From Anaerobutyricum faecale (GTDB lineage Bacteria > Bacillota > Clostridia > Lachnospirales > Lachnospiraceae), in contig DWWR01000116.1 of the NCBI GenBank assembly GCA_019119645.1, positions 1-54,048 of the forward strand: a DNA stretch of 54,048 bases, given 5' to 3'. A program made the position numbers and the translations under genes. Below, one piece after another: positions 7,304 to 15,856 of this stretch; the first letter of the stretch is position 1, and the number at the start of each line of letters is the position of its first letter. Under the pieces are notes generated by a model that saw only the letters and a list, made by a program, of their open reading frames with translations, made no database searches and was not told the origin of the DNA.

Positions 7304-8308
7304 CTACATCGACACCAGAAAGATTGCCGCTGCTTTTACGATGATACCTCTGCTTACCGCTATAATATTTGATTTCCAGGTCTGCTTCGTCGAATAAAAA
7401 TAAGCTGTAAAAATCAAATTCACTGCCATGAACAGAAACGACAGTGCAAATACCGGAAGCGCACCAGACGCCATCTCAACCAGCTCAGCCTCACTGTTAA
7501 ATAATCTTACAACCGGGATGCGGAAGACCACAAGGATCACATAGATAATCACAGATACCAGTAAATTAATCTTCATACCTGCGAGAAAGTCTGATTTTAG
7601 TTCCCCTTTGTCATTTTTACCAAATGCCTGTCCCCACAATGGCTGGAGGCCCTGCGCCACACCGGAAAGAATCGCATTTGCCAGCGAGTAGATAAAACTC
7701 AGCACACTGAAAGTTGCCACACCCATATCTCCCAGTATACCTGCCAGTACCCAGTTATAACAAAATGCAGTGACAGGTGTATTCAGCTGGGTGAAACACT
7801 CCGGCACACCACGGTTACAAATCTTTTTTGCCAAAGTGAAGGAACATTTATATCTGCATATCCTCAGGTCGCCTCTCTTGCGAATAAAATGGCTGATCAA
7901 AATCATAAAAGAAAGCAACTGCCCCAGCCCGGATGCAACTGCCGCTCCCATAATCCCCATCTTTATCGGAAAGATAAAAAGCCAGTCTAAAAAAATGTTC
8001 GCGATCAGCAGAAGAACTGAAAGCAGGAAAGTCAGAACCAGCGCCGTCATGAACGCATCGTTCGCCCCTCTCTTATCACCCCGGCCCAGACGGATAGCAA
8101 TTACCGTGGAGCCACCCATAGCAAATAAAGTAGATATTGCCACCAGTGTAGTGATAAACGGTACCGTAATATTAACTGCCGCCAGAGCAAGCGCCCTAAC
8201 ACCTCTTCCTACAAAGATTCCGTCAACGATATTGTACAAATAGGTAACGCACAGGCCGCCTGCCGATGGCAGAATATAGCGGGCCAATATTTTATTTTTT
8301 TCTCCCAT
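7304..8308 (-). CDS. MATE efflux transporter, internally deleted and C-terminally truncated (probable pseudogene)
   Basis: The frame encodes about 334 residues against roughly 450 for an intact MATE pump. I place the start at 8308 (MGEKNKILARYILPS) because AGAGG lies 9 nt upstream; the longer frame to 8491 runs through the promoter. The first two helices look normal. Then LSVLLLIA joins directly to NIFLDWLFIFPIKMGIMGAA, which is helix-5 sequence, so about 70 residues covering helices 3-4 are missing. The C-terminus stops at IFLVSM, where the family continues for about 45 residues with the last helices. The gene is divergent from a broken MerR regulator and behind a MerR-type promoter. It probably no longer transports. 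Confidence 0.75.
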   Translation of the reverse strand: MGEKNKILARYILPSAGGLCVTYLYNIVDGIFVGRGVRALALAAVNITVPFITTLVAISTLFAMGGSTVIAIRLGRGDKRGANDAFMTALVLTFLLSVLLLIANIFLDWLFIFPIKMGIMGAAVASGLGQLLSFMILISHFIRKRGDLRICRYKCSFTLAKKICNRGVPECFTQLNTPVTAFCYNWVLAGILGDMGVATFSVLSFIYSLANAILSGVAQGLQPLWGQAFGKNDKGELKSDFLAGMKINLLVSVIIYVILVVFRIPVVRLFNSEAELVEMASGALPVFALSFLFMAVNLIFTAYFYSTKQTWKSNIIAVSRGIIVKAAAIFLVSM

Positions 8309-8378
8309 ACAAATGTACCTCTCTTCCTCTATATTTTCCTGTTCCTCAGGCGCACGCCGACATAAGTATTTTGCTCTG

Positions 8379-8430
8379 TTGACAACGTCCGTTTTCCACA
8401 GTATATTCTGTATAGCAACTAGACAGTCAA
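8379..8430. promoter_or_regulatory. Overlapping divergent promoters, MerR type toward the MATE gene
   Basis: Minus strand: TTGACT (8425-8430) and TATACT (8400-8405) with a 19-bp spacer, the over-long spacing that MerR-family activators twist into shape. Plus strand, toward the regulator: TTGACA (8379-8384), 17-bp spacer, TATATT (8402-8407). The two -10 boxes overlap, so regulator binding would affect both genes. Confidence 0.75.
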
Positions 8431-8479
8431 GGAAATATTGCGAAAAAAGAAAAATTAAAATGCAAAGGAAATGAAACAT

Positions 8480-9310
8480 ATGGAAAAGCATGAGAATGAC
8501 AGTTATATGACAATCAGCGAGTTCTCCCGCATCTCAGAAATTAAATGAAAATCTTTGATTTTTTATGATAATACCGGAGTTTTTTCTCCTAAATACACCG
8601 CTCCCAACGGCTACCGATACTATACCCATGACCAGATTTATGTGATTTCAGTAATCAATGTTTTAAAAGAATTGGGGATGCCTCTGTCTGAAATCAAAGA
8701 ATATACCTCAGACATCACTCCCGAAAACGCCATCTCACTTTTAAGAGAACAGGAAATAAAGCTTAATGATAAAATCGAAGAACTTCGGTCTATCCAGGAT
8801 ATGCTTGGAATCAAACTGCGGAAGCTAGAGGAAGGGGTCTCTTCTAAAACCGGTATCGTGCAGATACAATATTTTGACGAAACGCCCGTTTTACTCAGCG
8901 ATTCCTTTTCCGCCGACCGCCATCACATTCCCGATGATATCTGGCTGGATTTTTACATGAAATGTAAACAGCAGCATATTTCCTTCGGATACCCTGAAGG
9001 ATACCTGATAGGGATGGAGAATCTTTTCCAGGCACAGACCTCCATCGTTTCCAACATCATTGCCTATGTACATGATGGAAAGTACGCCAACAGCACAATT
9101 CCCGCAGGAGATTATGTGACAGCTTATGGAGCAGGCGGTCTGGAAGATACGAAGGAAATATATGACCGTATATTTACCTTCATAAAAGAAAATAATTACC
9201 GCATCACAGGGGATGCTTATGAAGAACGTCTCATTGACGAAGTGGGCAGCTCCAGGAAAGACTGCCAGATGATAAGGGTGCGGGTCCGTGTCAGCACAGA
9301 AAAGAACTGA
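8480..9310 (+). pseudogene. MerR-family multidrug-type regulator interrupted by in-frame TGA
   Basis: From the ATG at 8480 one uninterrupted reading phase runs to 9310 except for TGA at 8546-8548. Before the stop is MTISEFSRISEIK and after it KSLIFYDNTGVFSPKY, the two halves of a MerR winged helix, so the stop falls where family members usually have Arg (CGA to TGA would do it). The rest is a coiled-coil linker (residues ~80-115) and a BmrR/GyrI-like ligand-binding domain (TGIVQIQYFDETPVLL...). Restart at TTG 8555 would lack the first DNA-binding helix. AAAGGAA precedes the ATG. It is divergent from its presumed target, the damaged MATE gene. Confidence 0.8.
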
Positions 9311-9331
9311 CACGGACCCGGTGAAACAACT

Positions 9332-10678
9332 TTACAGAATCTCCTTCCCGGTGGGCAGATTCTTCGTATACCGTGCCATCATACACGCCACATAGATTGC
9401 CACCAGAAGCTCCGTCACCGGCATGGCAAACCAGAGCGCACCGGCTCCCGCAATGACCGGCAGAATCAGAATGAGTATTCCGCTGATGACAAGGCCCCGG
9501 GATACGGAAACCACAAAGGCCGCCTGGGGTTTCATGACCGCCTGGAAATAATAGGTGGAAAAGATATTAAACGGCAGCAGCAAAAAAGACAGACCGTAGG
9601 TGCGGATGATGGCCGGCGCCATGGCGAGGACCGCTTCTGTCGGATCCATGAAGATGTAAATAAACTGGTTGGGAATCGCCAGGCAGAGAACCAGCCAGAA
9701 CACGCCAAAAAACGCCACGGTTCCCAGGGCATACCGGAGGGTCTGCCGGATCCGTCCGCTCTTTCCCGCACCAAAGTTAGTAGAAATGATCGGCTGGGAA
9801 GCCTGACCCACGCTGTAAGCGCAGCACTGGGCGAAGGTGCTGACATTGACAATAACCCCATATACGGACAGGGCGTTGGTTCCCAGATACGCCATGATCT
9901 GACGGTTAAACAGAATGGTCAGGATTCCCATGGCGATGTCGATAAAAAATGTGGAAAATCCTGTCACCGAGATTTCCCGGACTTTGTGTAAAATGCCTGT
10001 CGGGAGAACCAGCCGCAACGTATTTTTCTTCGTGAGGAAATGTGACGCCATCACAAGGATAGAAATTACCGTACCGATGGCCGTGGCAAGTCCCGCGCCG
10101 AAAGCTCCCATATCACAGGTAAACACGAAGAAATAGTCGCCAAAGATATTGAAGATGCCGCCTGCCAGCACTCCGGCGGTGGCAAGGGCCGGATTCTTAT
10201 CATTTCTCAGATAGGCCGCCAGCGCCTGGGTAAACAGGAAGCAGGGCACAACAAACTTGATCGGCCGGACATATTCCCTGGCCAGAGCGAGGGTCTCTCC
10301 TTCCGCCCCAAAGAAAATCAAAAGCTCTCTGTCAAAAAATGCAATGGCAATCCAGACGATGGCTGCCAGAATCACCACCCCGATCATGGATGTGGTGAAA
10401 TACTCATTGGAGCGGCTGATTTCTTCCTCGTCATCGCTCCGTCCACGGATGGTGCTGAACAGCACAGAACCGCCGATTCCCATCAGAAGTCCCAGGCTGT
10501 AAATAATATTCCAGATGGGTGCCACCACCGCCAGCGCCGCCGTGCCCTCCGGTCCATGGTACTGGCCGACCATAGCCATATCCACGATGGAATAGATGGA
10601 GGTGATCAGCGCGCTGCCAAAGGCCGCCGCCAGATACTTAAAATACAAGGTGCGTATTTTCCCGTTTAAAAAATCCAT
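9332..10678 (-). CDS. MATE-family multidrug efflux transporter
   Basis: A 448-residue inner-membrane pump with the usual twelve hydrophobic segments in two halves. Recognisable parts are IYSIVDMAMVGQYHGPEGTAALAV in helices 1-2, GIFNIFGDYFFVF in helix 5 and FNIFSTYYFQAVMKPQAAFVV in helix 10. MATE pumps export cationic drugs or metabolites in exchange for Na+ or H+; the substrate cannot be read here. It is complete, unlike the neighbouring MATE remnant, and not a recent duplicate of it. The gene stands alone behind a long leader that carries a promoter, an intrinsic terminator and a small ORF, so expression is probably set by attenuation. Ribosome binding site GAGAGGGAGAG is upstream of the ATG. 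Confidence 0.93.
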   Translation of the reverse strand: MDFLNGKIRTLYFKYLAAAFGSALITSIYSIVDMAMVGQYHGPEGTAALAVVAPIWNIIYSLGLLMGIGGSVLFSTIRGRSDDEEEISRSNEYFTTSMIGVVILAAIVWIAIAFFDRELLIFFGAEGETLALAREYVRPIKFVVPCFLFTQALAAYLRNDKNPALATAGVLAGGIFNIFGDYFFVFTCDMGAFGAGLATAIGTVISILVMASHFLTKKNTLRLVLPTGILHKVREISVTGFSTFFIDIAMGILTILFNRQIMAYLGTNALSVYGVIVNVSTFAQCCAYSVGQASQPIISTNFGAGKSGRIRQTLRYALGTVAFFGVFWLVLCLAIPNQFIYIFMDPTEAVLAMAPAIIRTYGLSFLLLPFNIFSTYYFQAVMKPQAAFVVSVSRGLVISGILILILPVIAGAGALWFAMPVTELLVAIYVACMMARYTKNLPTGKEIL

Positions 10679-10747
10679 AACAACTTTCTCTCCCTCTCAA
10701 AATTTCTCCTACTCCGGGCGCAGTCACTTTCCTGACAAAATTTTACT

Positions 10748-10867
10748 TCACGCCGGTATGTCCCTGTCCGGAGACGTTTTACCCCATGGCACTTCGTTGG
10801 AAATTCTACGAAAAAAAGCCGGATAAAGTACAGACATCTCAGTCCGTGCCTTTATCCAGCTCCTCAT
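10748..10867 (-). CDS. 39-codon leader ORF upstream of the MATE gene
   Basis: ATG at 10867 opens 39 codons ending in TGA at 10748. The first residues are MRSWIKARTEMSVLYPAFFR. The ORF spans both arms of the leader terminator, so a ribosome translating or stalling on it would change the hairpin. The ribosome binding site is weak (GGTGG very close to the ATG, GGAGG further up). Leader peptides that sense ribosome-targeting drugs are known for erm and some efflux genes; whether this ORF is one of them is inference. It could also be chance coding in a structured RNA. Confidence 0.45.
   Translation of the reverse strand: MRSWIKARTEMSVLYPAFFRRISNEVPWGKTSPDRDIPA
10811..10860 (-). terminator. Intrinsic terminator inside the MATE leader (attenuator)
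   Basis: On the minus strand GCTGGATAAAG pairs with CTTTATCCGGC, with an inner ACGGAC/GTCTGT helix, followed by seven T (10811-10817). It lies about 40 nt after the promoter and about 130 nt before the MATE start, so transcription must read through it to express the pump. Confidence 0.8.
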
Positions 10868-10893
10868 TTCCACCGAATGATTTACCCTCCGGG

Positions 10894-10934
10894 CAAGTGT
10901 CACTATTCTAGCATATCATTATTTTTGTGTCAAT
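10894..10934 (-). promoter_or_regulatory. Promoter of the MATE leader
   Basis: On the minus strand TTGACA, a 17-bp spacer (CAAAAATAATGATATGC) and TAGAAT give a near-consensus sigma-A promoter around 10905-10934. Transcription would start just upstream of the leader terminator, giving a 5' leader of about 220 nt. Confidence 0.75.
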
Positions 10935-11019
10935 TTTTTTAACTTTCGCTTTGGCTCTGCCCGCCAACTCTTTTCATTGGCTGTGCCGCTGCCTTTGCCG
11001 CACCTGGCTTCCTCCGGTT

Positions 11020-13284
11020 TCACTGTACCTGTTCCATGTATTTCCTGTTAAACTCCTCCCTCGGTATCGGCCGGCTGTAATAGTATCCCTGCCCCAGATC
11101 GCAGCCCATATCAGAACACAGCTTTTCGTTTTCCGCGGTCTCTACACCTTCCACCACCGTGGAAATCTGAAGACGTCTGGTCAGCTGCACGATCTGTTCC
11201 ATGATAATGCGGGCCCGGGCATCCCTGCCGTCGCTGACTTCCATGAGAAATCCCCGGTCCAGCTTCAGTTCATCGATATGAAGGTTGCCGAGAATGTTGA
11301 GCGAAGAATAACCGCTTCCAAAATCATCCATGGAGATGCGAAATCCCTGCTCCTGCAGCAAAGAAATCTTATGATTCAGTTCATCCACATGATCCGCCGC
11401 CAGTCCTTCGAGAATCTCCAGCGTAATGAGATTGCCGGGGACATCGTATTTCTGAATCAGATTCGTCAAGGTCGTAATGTAATCATTTTCATAAAAAAGA
11501 AGTTTCGACTGATTGACCGAAATCCCCACCGGCTCCGTGCCCTCATCCATCCACTGGCGAATCTGCCGACAGGCACATTCCACCATATAAAGATCAAGCT
11601 TCGTACAAAAACCATTCTGTTCAAAAAGCGGAATAAATTCATCCGGATAGATCATGGAGCCATCCGCTTTCACCCATCGTACCAGCGCCTCAGCGCCCTT
11701 CAGCTGCCCTGTCCTAAGATCAACCTTCGGCTGCAGATAGAATTGAAATTCTCCGTCCCGCAGAGCCTGATGCATGTGACTTTCCACGTAGTTTTCTTTC
11801 TTTTCTTTCTCGTGCAGATCAGAATCGTAAAACCAGACATTATTCTGATAAGATCCCTTCGCCGTGGTCAGAGCAAACATCACATGGGTCATCAGCGGTG
11901 TCACATCTTTGCTATTCTCCTCGTTGGACGCTACTCCACAGTAAAGAAGAATCTGATAGTTATTGTGATGATGACTGGAAATATTGACAATGGCGCTCAT
12001 GATATCCTGCAGCCTTGTCAAAATCTGCTCCCGGTCTGTGTCCAGGAGACACAGATAAAAGAGATCCGCCTTGTCTCTGGCAAAGAATTCCCCTTCTCTC
12101 ATCTTCTGATCCAGAACTTCCTTCACTTCTCTAAGAAGTGTATCGCCGTATTCTCTGCCGAAAATCTCATTGATAAATTTAAACTGATGGATATTCAGAG
12201 CCGCCACCGACAATTCCCGGCCCTCCATCAGCCGCTTTGCCAGCTCCTGATTGAAATAAGGAAAATTTTTGGCTCCCGTGAGAGAATCATGATAAGCCCG
12301 ATGCCAGAGCTCCCGGTTATTCCTCTGCACCATACGGAATCCGTAGATGAGCAGAAACAAAATGATCAGGGCCACACCGACAAGCGCCACGCCCATGATT
12401 CCCAGCACAGGATAAATGGACGAGTTGCTGTCCTGAAGAGTATCGACACACAACAGATACCAGCCGTTTAACCCTACCGGATCCAGAAGGACCTGATACC
12501 GCTCTCCCTCGTACATAAAAGAGGAAAACACCTTCTTCTGGTCTTTCATTTCCTGCTTTAGCACATCCACTTCATCCGGATCAAAGTACGGCCCGTCAAA
12601 AATATTTGATATTTTTTCTTTTACCACAGAATTCTGAGACCGGACCAGGAAATTTCCCTCCGTGCCGACCATATGCAGATATCCGTTTCCTCCAAGAACT
12701 GTATTGCCGTTGATGATATCTGAAAAAATCTCAATCTGATCACTGGCCATCAGCACGCCGCTCAGCTCACCGTCAATGTAGACCGGAATGGCGTAAGCGA
12801 AAACTCTCCCGTCGATGGCGTCGCTTTTAAAAAGGCGTGACACACTCTTCTCACCCTCAAAAGCCTTCTCGATCACCGGATGAACCGCCTCATTGAGATC
12901 TTTATAACTCATATCCTTCTTCACACCCAGTCCCAGTGTGGATACAATACCGCTGCCATTCCCGTAAAAAAATGCCATGGTCCGAAAATTATTCTGTTTG
13001 TTGGACGTATCCAGCCGCCGGGCAAAAGAATCCCTGTTCTCGATCATTTCGCTGGTAAAAAAACTCGCCAGCGTATCCAGGCTCTGAAAATCCGCCTCAA
13101 TCTGTTTATTAATCCTGTTCTTATATTCTTCTGTCTCAATGGTCATCTGCTTTCTCGCAGAATCATTCATCGTCTGTGAGAGAGAATAAATGAGAAAACC
13201 TGTGATGATCACCATGATAAAGACAACTCCAATGATCAGTTTCACCATCTTTTTTATCTGCAAACGTGTCATTTTCTCATTCAT
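11020..13284 (-). CDS. Membrane cyclic-di-GMP phosphodiesterase (sensor, degenerate GGDEF, EAL)
   Basis: A 754-residue signalling protein. A transmembrane helix (residues ~13-36) is followed by an extracytoplasmic Cache-like sensor (~40-290), a second helix (~293-317), a GGDEF-type domain (~335-490) and an EAL domain (~505-750). The GGDEF signature is lost: the site reads RDKAD, so cyclase activity is unlikely. The EAL domain keeps its key motifs: EAL in GAEALVRW, the Asn of SVNQS, Glu in LEILEG, MDDFGSGYSS, Lys/Asp in LKLDRGF, and VEGVET. It should therefore degrade c-di-GMP in response to an external signal. It is monocistronic. A 514-residue antisense frame over it is a shadow. Confidence 0.92.
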   Translation of the reverse strand: MNEKMTRLQIKKMVKLIIGVVFIMVIITGFLIYSLSQTMNDSARKQMTIETEEYKNRINKQIEADFQSLDTLASFFTSEMIENRDSFARRLDTSNKQNNFRTMAFFYGNGSGIVSTLGLGVKKDMSYKDLNEAVHPVIEKAFEGEKSVSRLFKSDAIDGRVFAYAIPVYIDGELSGVLMASDQIEIFSDIINGNTVLGGNGYLHMVGTEGNFLVRSQNSVVKEKISNIFDGPYFDPDEVDVLKQEMKDQKKVFSSFMYEGERYQVLLDPVGLNGWYLLCVDTLQDSNSSIYPVLGIMGVALVGVALIILFLLIYGFRMVQRNNRELWHRAYHDSLTGAKNFPYFNQELAKRLMEGRELSVAALNIHQFKFINEIFGREYGDTLLREVKEVLDQKMREGEFFARDKADLFYLCLLDTDREQILTRLQDIMSAIVNISSHHHNNYQILLYCGVASNEENSKDVTPLMTHVMFALTTAKGSYQNNVWFYDSDLHEKEKKENYVESHMHQALRDGEFQFYLQPKVDLRTGQLKGAEALVRWVKADGSMIYPDEFIPLFEQNGFCTKLDLYMVECACRQIRQWMDEGTEPVGISVNQSKLLFYENDYITTLTNLIQKYDVPGNLITLEILEGLAADHVDELNHKISLLQEQGFRISMDDFGSGYSSLNILGNLHIDELKLDRGFLMEVSDGRDARARIIMEQIVQLTRRLQISTVVEGVETAENEKLCSDMGCDLGQGYYYSRPIPREEFNRKYMEQVQ

Positions 13285-13346
13285 ATTTCCATCTCCCCCT
13301 GTCCTGTGCTTCTTTATCTCTATTATACACTAAAATCCCATGATTT

Positions 13347-14123
13347 CTATCTGTAAAATAGTACCTGCAGCAGCTGAAGCAGTACAAAAATCACCGGCTG
13401 ATGCAGCAGATAAAGCAAAAGGCTGTGCTGTCCGATCCACCGCAGCAGGGGAATCCTCCCCTTTTCCAGAAAAGAGAGAAGCTTTTCCGCTTCCCGCCGC
13501 TTCAGGACACACCGGTACAGGAAATAACCGCTCAAATATAAAAACAGCCAGGGAATCAGAGAAAAGTAATCCGTGGAATAAAAATTTTCCGGGGGAAAAC
13601 CAAAGAATGTCGTGGCAAGATTCTGATACCAGCCTTCCGGCAGACGCAGCAAACGCCATCCTTCAAAACCGAGAAACCCCTGGTTCACATTTCTTGTGAG
13701 TACAAAAAGAAGGGCACTGACCACAAGTCCCGGCACCGGACGGCACCGGGAAAGAACAGGCTGCAGCAGCGTCGTGACAAAGGCAGCTGTTCCCAGCAGG
13801 GTCAGAACCCCGAATATTACCCGGTCTTCCGGCAGGAACACGCAGGTGACCAGCGTCACCAGCAGTCCGCCGCCGAATACCAGACCGGCATGTCTGTATT
13901 TTTTCCGGCCAAATGTCCAGCAGAAACCAGACAGAAGGATGAAAGACCAGCAGATACTCTGCTGCCATATATATCCGGCAGTTTCCTGATACCACTGCGC
14001 CTCATATCCAAACATATAGACCAGATCCCACATTCCGTGGTAGAGCACCATACTGAGGAAAACCAGTCCCCGCAGTTCATCCAGAATCTGATACCGCACT
14101 CTCTTTCCTGTTTTTTCTGTCAT
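13347..14123 (-). CDS. DUF1624 / heparan-alpha-glucosaminide N-acetyltransferase-like membrane protein
   Basis: A polytopic protein of 258 residues with about seven hydrophobic segments. The N-terminal motif RYQILDELRGLVFLSMVLYH matches the start of the DUF1624/HGSNAT-like acyltransferase superfamily (compare RxxxLDxLRGLAI), and QHSLLLYLLHQPVI near the end is the conserved last helix. Such proteins are thought to move acyl groups across the membrane; the substrate is unknown. I chose the ATG at 14123 (AAGGAAGG 5 nt upstream) over a GTG at 14153 with a weaker signal. It follows trkH on the same strand with a gap of about 60 bp and may be cotranscribed. Confidence 0.85.
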   Translation of the reverse strand: MTEKTGKRVRYQILDELRGLVFLSMVLYHGMWDLVYMFGYEAQWYQETAGYIWQQSICWSFILLSGFCWTFGRKKYRHAGLVFGGGLLVTLVTCVFLPEDRVIFGVLTLLGTAAFVTTLLQPVLSRCRPVPGLVVSALLFVLTRNVNQGFLGFEGWRLLRLPEGWYQNLATTFFGFPPENFYSTDYFSLIPWLFLYLSGYFLYRCVLKRREAEKLLSFLEKGRIPLLRWIGQHSLLLYLLHQPVIFVLLQLLQVLFYR

Positions 14124-14183
14124 CGGATCCTTCCTTTCTGTTTTGCCGTCCACAAAAGAGTTCTCCCCTCGGTCCCCTGCGGT

Positions 14184-15665
14184 CTATCTGTCCGGCTGAT
14201 GTTTTACTTTTCCGATGCCCTGCTTTAACGCATCCTTCCACAACGATGGATGGAACAGGATCAACAGAGGAAACAGTTCCAGCCTGCCGGCCAGCATATC
14301 AAACATGAGCACGACTTTCGTTAAATCTGTCAGATGGGCAAAATTCTCCATAGGACCTACCTTGGCAAGACCGGGACCCACGTTGTTGATGGCTGTGGCC
14401 ACAGCCGTAAATGTGGTCACCAGGTCCTGGCCTTCCAGAGATACCAGAAAAACAGAAACCACAAACAGAATCATAAAAGTAATAAAATATACATTCGTGG
14501 AACGGACAACCTCGTGTTCCACCGGTTTGCCATCCACCTGGATCTTCTTGATACTCTTCGGGTGAATATAAGAAGTCAGCTCTTTTTTCACCGTCTTTAT
14601 GAGCAGCACAAACCGGGATACCTTGATACCGCCGCCGGTGCTGCCGGCGCAGGCGCCGATGAACATCAGGATGACAAGCACCGTCTGACAGCTTTTCGAC
14701 CAGTAATTAAAGTCCGTGGTGGCAAATCCTGTGGTGGTGATGATGGATGCCACCTGAAAGGCCGCATGCTTTAACGCCTCGGCAAATCCCATGGCTGTCC
14801 GGCAAAGAGACCAGGTGATAAACGCCGTCGCCGCGATGATAACCAGGAAGTAATATCGCACCTCTTCCATGGCGGCAGCCTTTTTAAACTTCCGGAATAA
14901 AATCAGATAGTAAGCGTTAAAATTCACGCCAAACAAAATCATAAAAATGGTAATCACCCACTGCAGATAGGAAGAATATCCTGCTATGCTGTCACCCTTG
15001 ATGGCAAAGCCTCCGGTTCCCGCCGTTCCAAATGTAATGGTCAGGGCGTCGTATAAAGGCATATGTCCGATCAGAAGGAGCACGATCTGCACCAGGGTCA
15101 TCCCCACGTAAATAATATACAGAATCCTCGCCGTGTATTTAATCTTCGGCACCAGTTTGCCCACCGATGGTCCCGGGCTCTCCGCCCGCATCAGATTGAT
15201 GTGCGAACCTCCGCTCAGCGGGATCACCGCCAGCAGGAAGACCAGAACGCCCATACCGCCGATCCAGTGGGTAAAACATCTCCAGAAATTGACCGATCTG
15301 GACATGGCCTCCACATCGGTCAGAATACTGGAACCGGTGGTGGTAAATCCGGAAATCGTCTCAAACATCGCATCCACAAAGGATGGAATCTCCCCCGACA
15401 GATAAAAAGGAAGACAGCCAAAGATACTCATGACGATCCAGCTTAACGCCGTCGCCACACAACCTTCCTTTAAATAAAAGATCTGACTTTTCGGTTTCCG
15501 GATGGTCGCCGCTGTTCCCAGGAAGAAACACAGGGCGGCCACCCCGAGAATGACAAAGCCTTCCTTCTCCTGATAAATAACTGCCACAATACAGGGCAGG
15601 AGCATCAAAAGACCTTCGATCCTGAGCACCTGTCCCAAAATGTACCGAATCATTGATGTATTCAT
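14184..15665 (-). CDS. trkH: Trk potassium uptake protein TrkH
   Basis: A 493-residue membrane subunit of the Trk K+ channel. Four pore-loop repeats are visible by their GxG-like filter sequences: SGFTTTGSS, FGTAGTGGFA, ASIITTTGFATTDF and ATAINNVGPGL. Cytosolic TrkA-type RCK rings gate such channels. trkH starts 12 bp after the true end of the trkA frame, so the two form an operon, but trkA has a premature stop. The ribosome binding site GGAGG is 5-6 nt before the ATG. The length is normal and no defect is visible. Confidence 0.95.
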   Translation of the reverse strand: MNTSMIRYILGQVLRIEGLLMLLPCIVAVIYQEKEGFVILGVAALCFFLGTAATIRKPKSQIFYLKEGCVATALSWIVMSIFGCLPFYLSGEIPSFVDAMFETISGFTTTGSSILTDVEAMSRSVNFWRCFTHWIGGMGVLVFLLAVIPLSGGSHINLMRAESPGPSVGKLVPKIKYTARILYIIYVGMTLVQIVLLLIGHMPLYDALTITFGTAGTGGFAIKGDSIAGYSSYLQWVITIFMILFGVNFNAYYLILFRKFKKAAAMEEVRYYFLVIIAATAFITWSLCRTAMGFAEALKHAAFQVASIITTTGFATTDFNYWSKSCQTVLVILMFIGACAGSTGGGIKVSRFVLLIKTVKKELTSYIHPKSIKKIQVDGKPVEHEVVRSTNVYFITFMILFVVSVFLVSLEGQDLVTTFTAVATAINNVGPGLAKVGPMENFAHLTDLTKVVLMFDMLAGRLELFPLLILFHPSLWKDALKQGIGKVKHQPDR

Positions 15666-15676
15666 GATGCCCTCCG

Positions 15677-15856
15677 CTAAAGTAAAATATCCTGTATATC
15701 TTCAAATCCTGTGTTTGTTGTAACCACCAGCACTGCGTCACCCACATGGATGCAATCCTGACCGCTTGGAATCCGTATTTTTCCTTCACGGTAAATACAG
15801 GAAACCAGCAGATTCTTCTTTAAAGAGAGATCCTTCAACGGCACATCTGTTACCGC
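15677..15856 (-). pseudogene. trkA: 3' portion of trkA cut off by an in-frame TAG
   Basis: After the TAG at 15857-15859 the same frame continues for 59 codons to a natural TAG at 15677-15679. The segment (VTDVPLKDLSLKKNLLVSC, GKIRIPSGQDCIHVGDAVLVV) is the end of a TrkA_C (RCK_C) domain. With it the protein would be 462 residues, a normal TrkA length. The stop lies in mid-domain, in a position where a Glu or Gln codon (GAG or CAG) would need a single change. Confidence 0.8.

Noticed and set aside
10679..10905. The MATE leader as a c-di-GMP-I, THF, TPP or ykkC riboswitch
   Set aside because: Short stretches look similar (GGGUAAAUCAUUC for c-di-GMP-I, CUGAGA for TPP), but the conserved cores and the order of helices do not match by eye.
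10927..12471. A 514-codon open frame on the plus strand
   Set aside because: It lies antisense to the EAL protein gene, starts in the MATE promoter region and has His/Arg-rich shadow composition.
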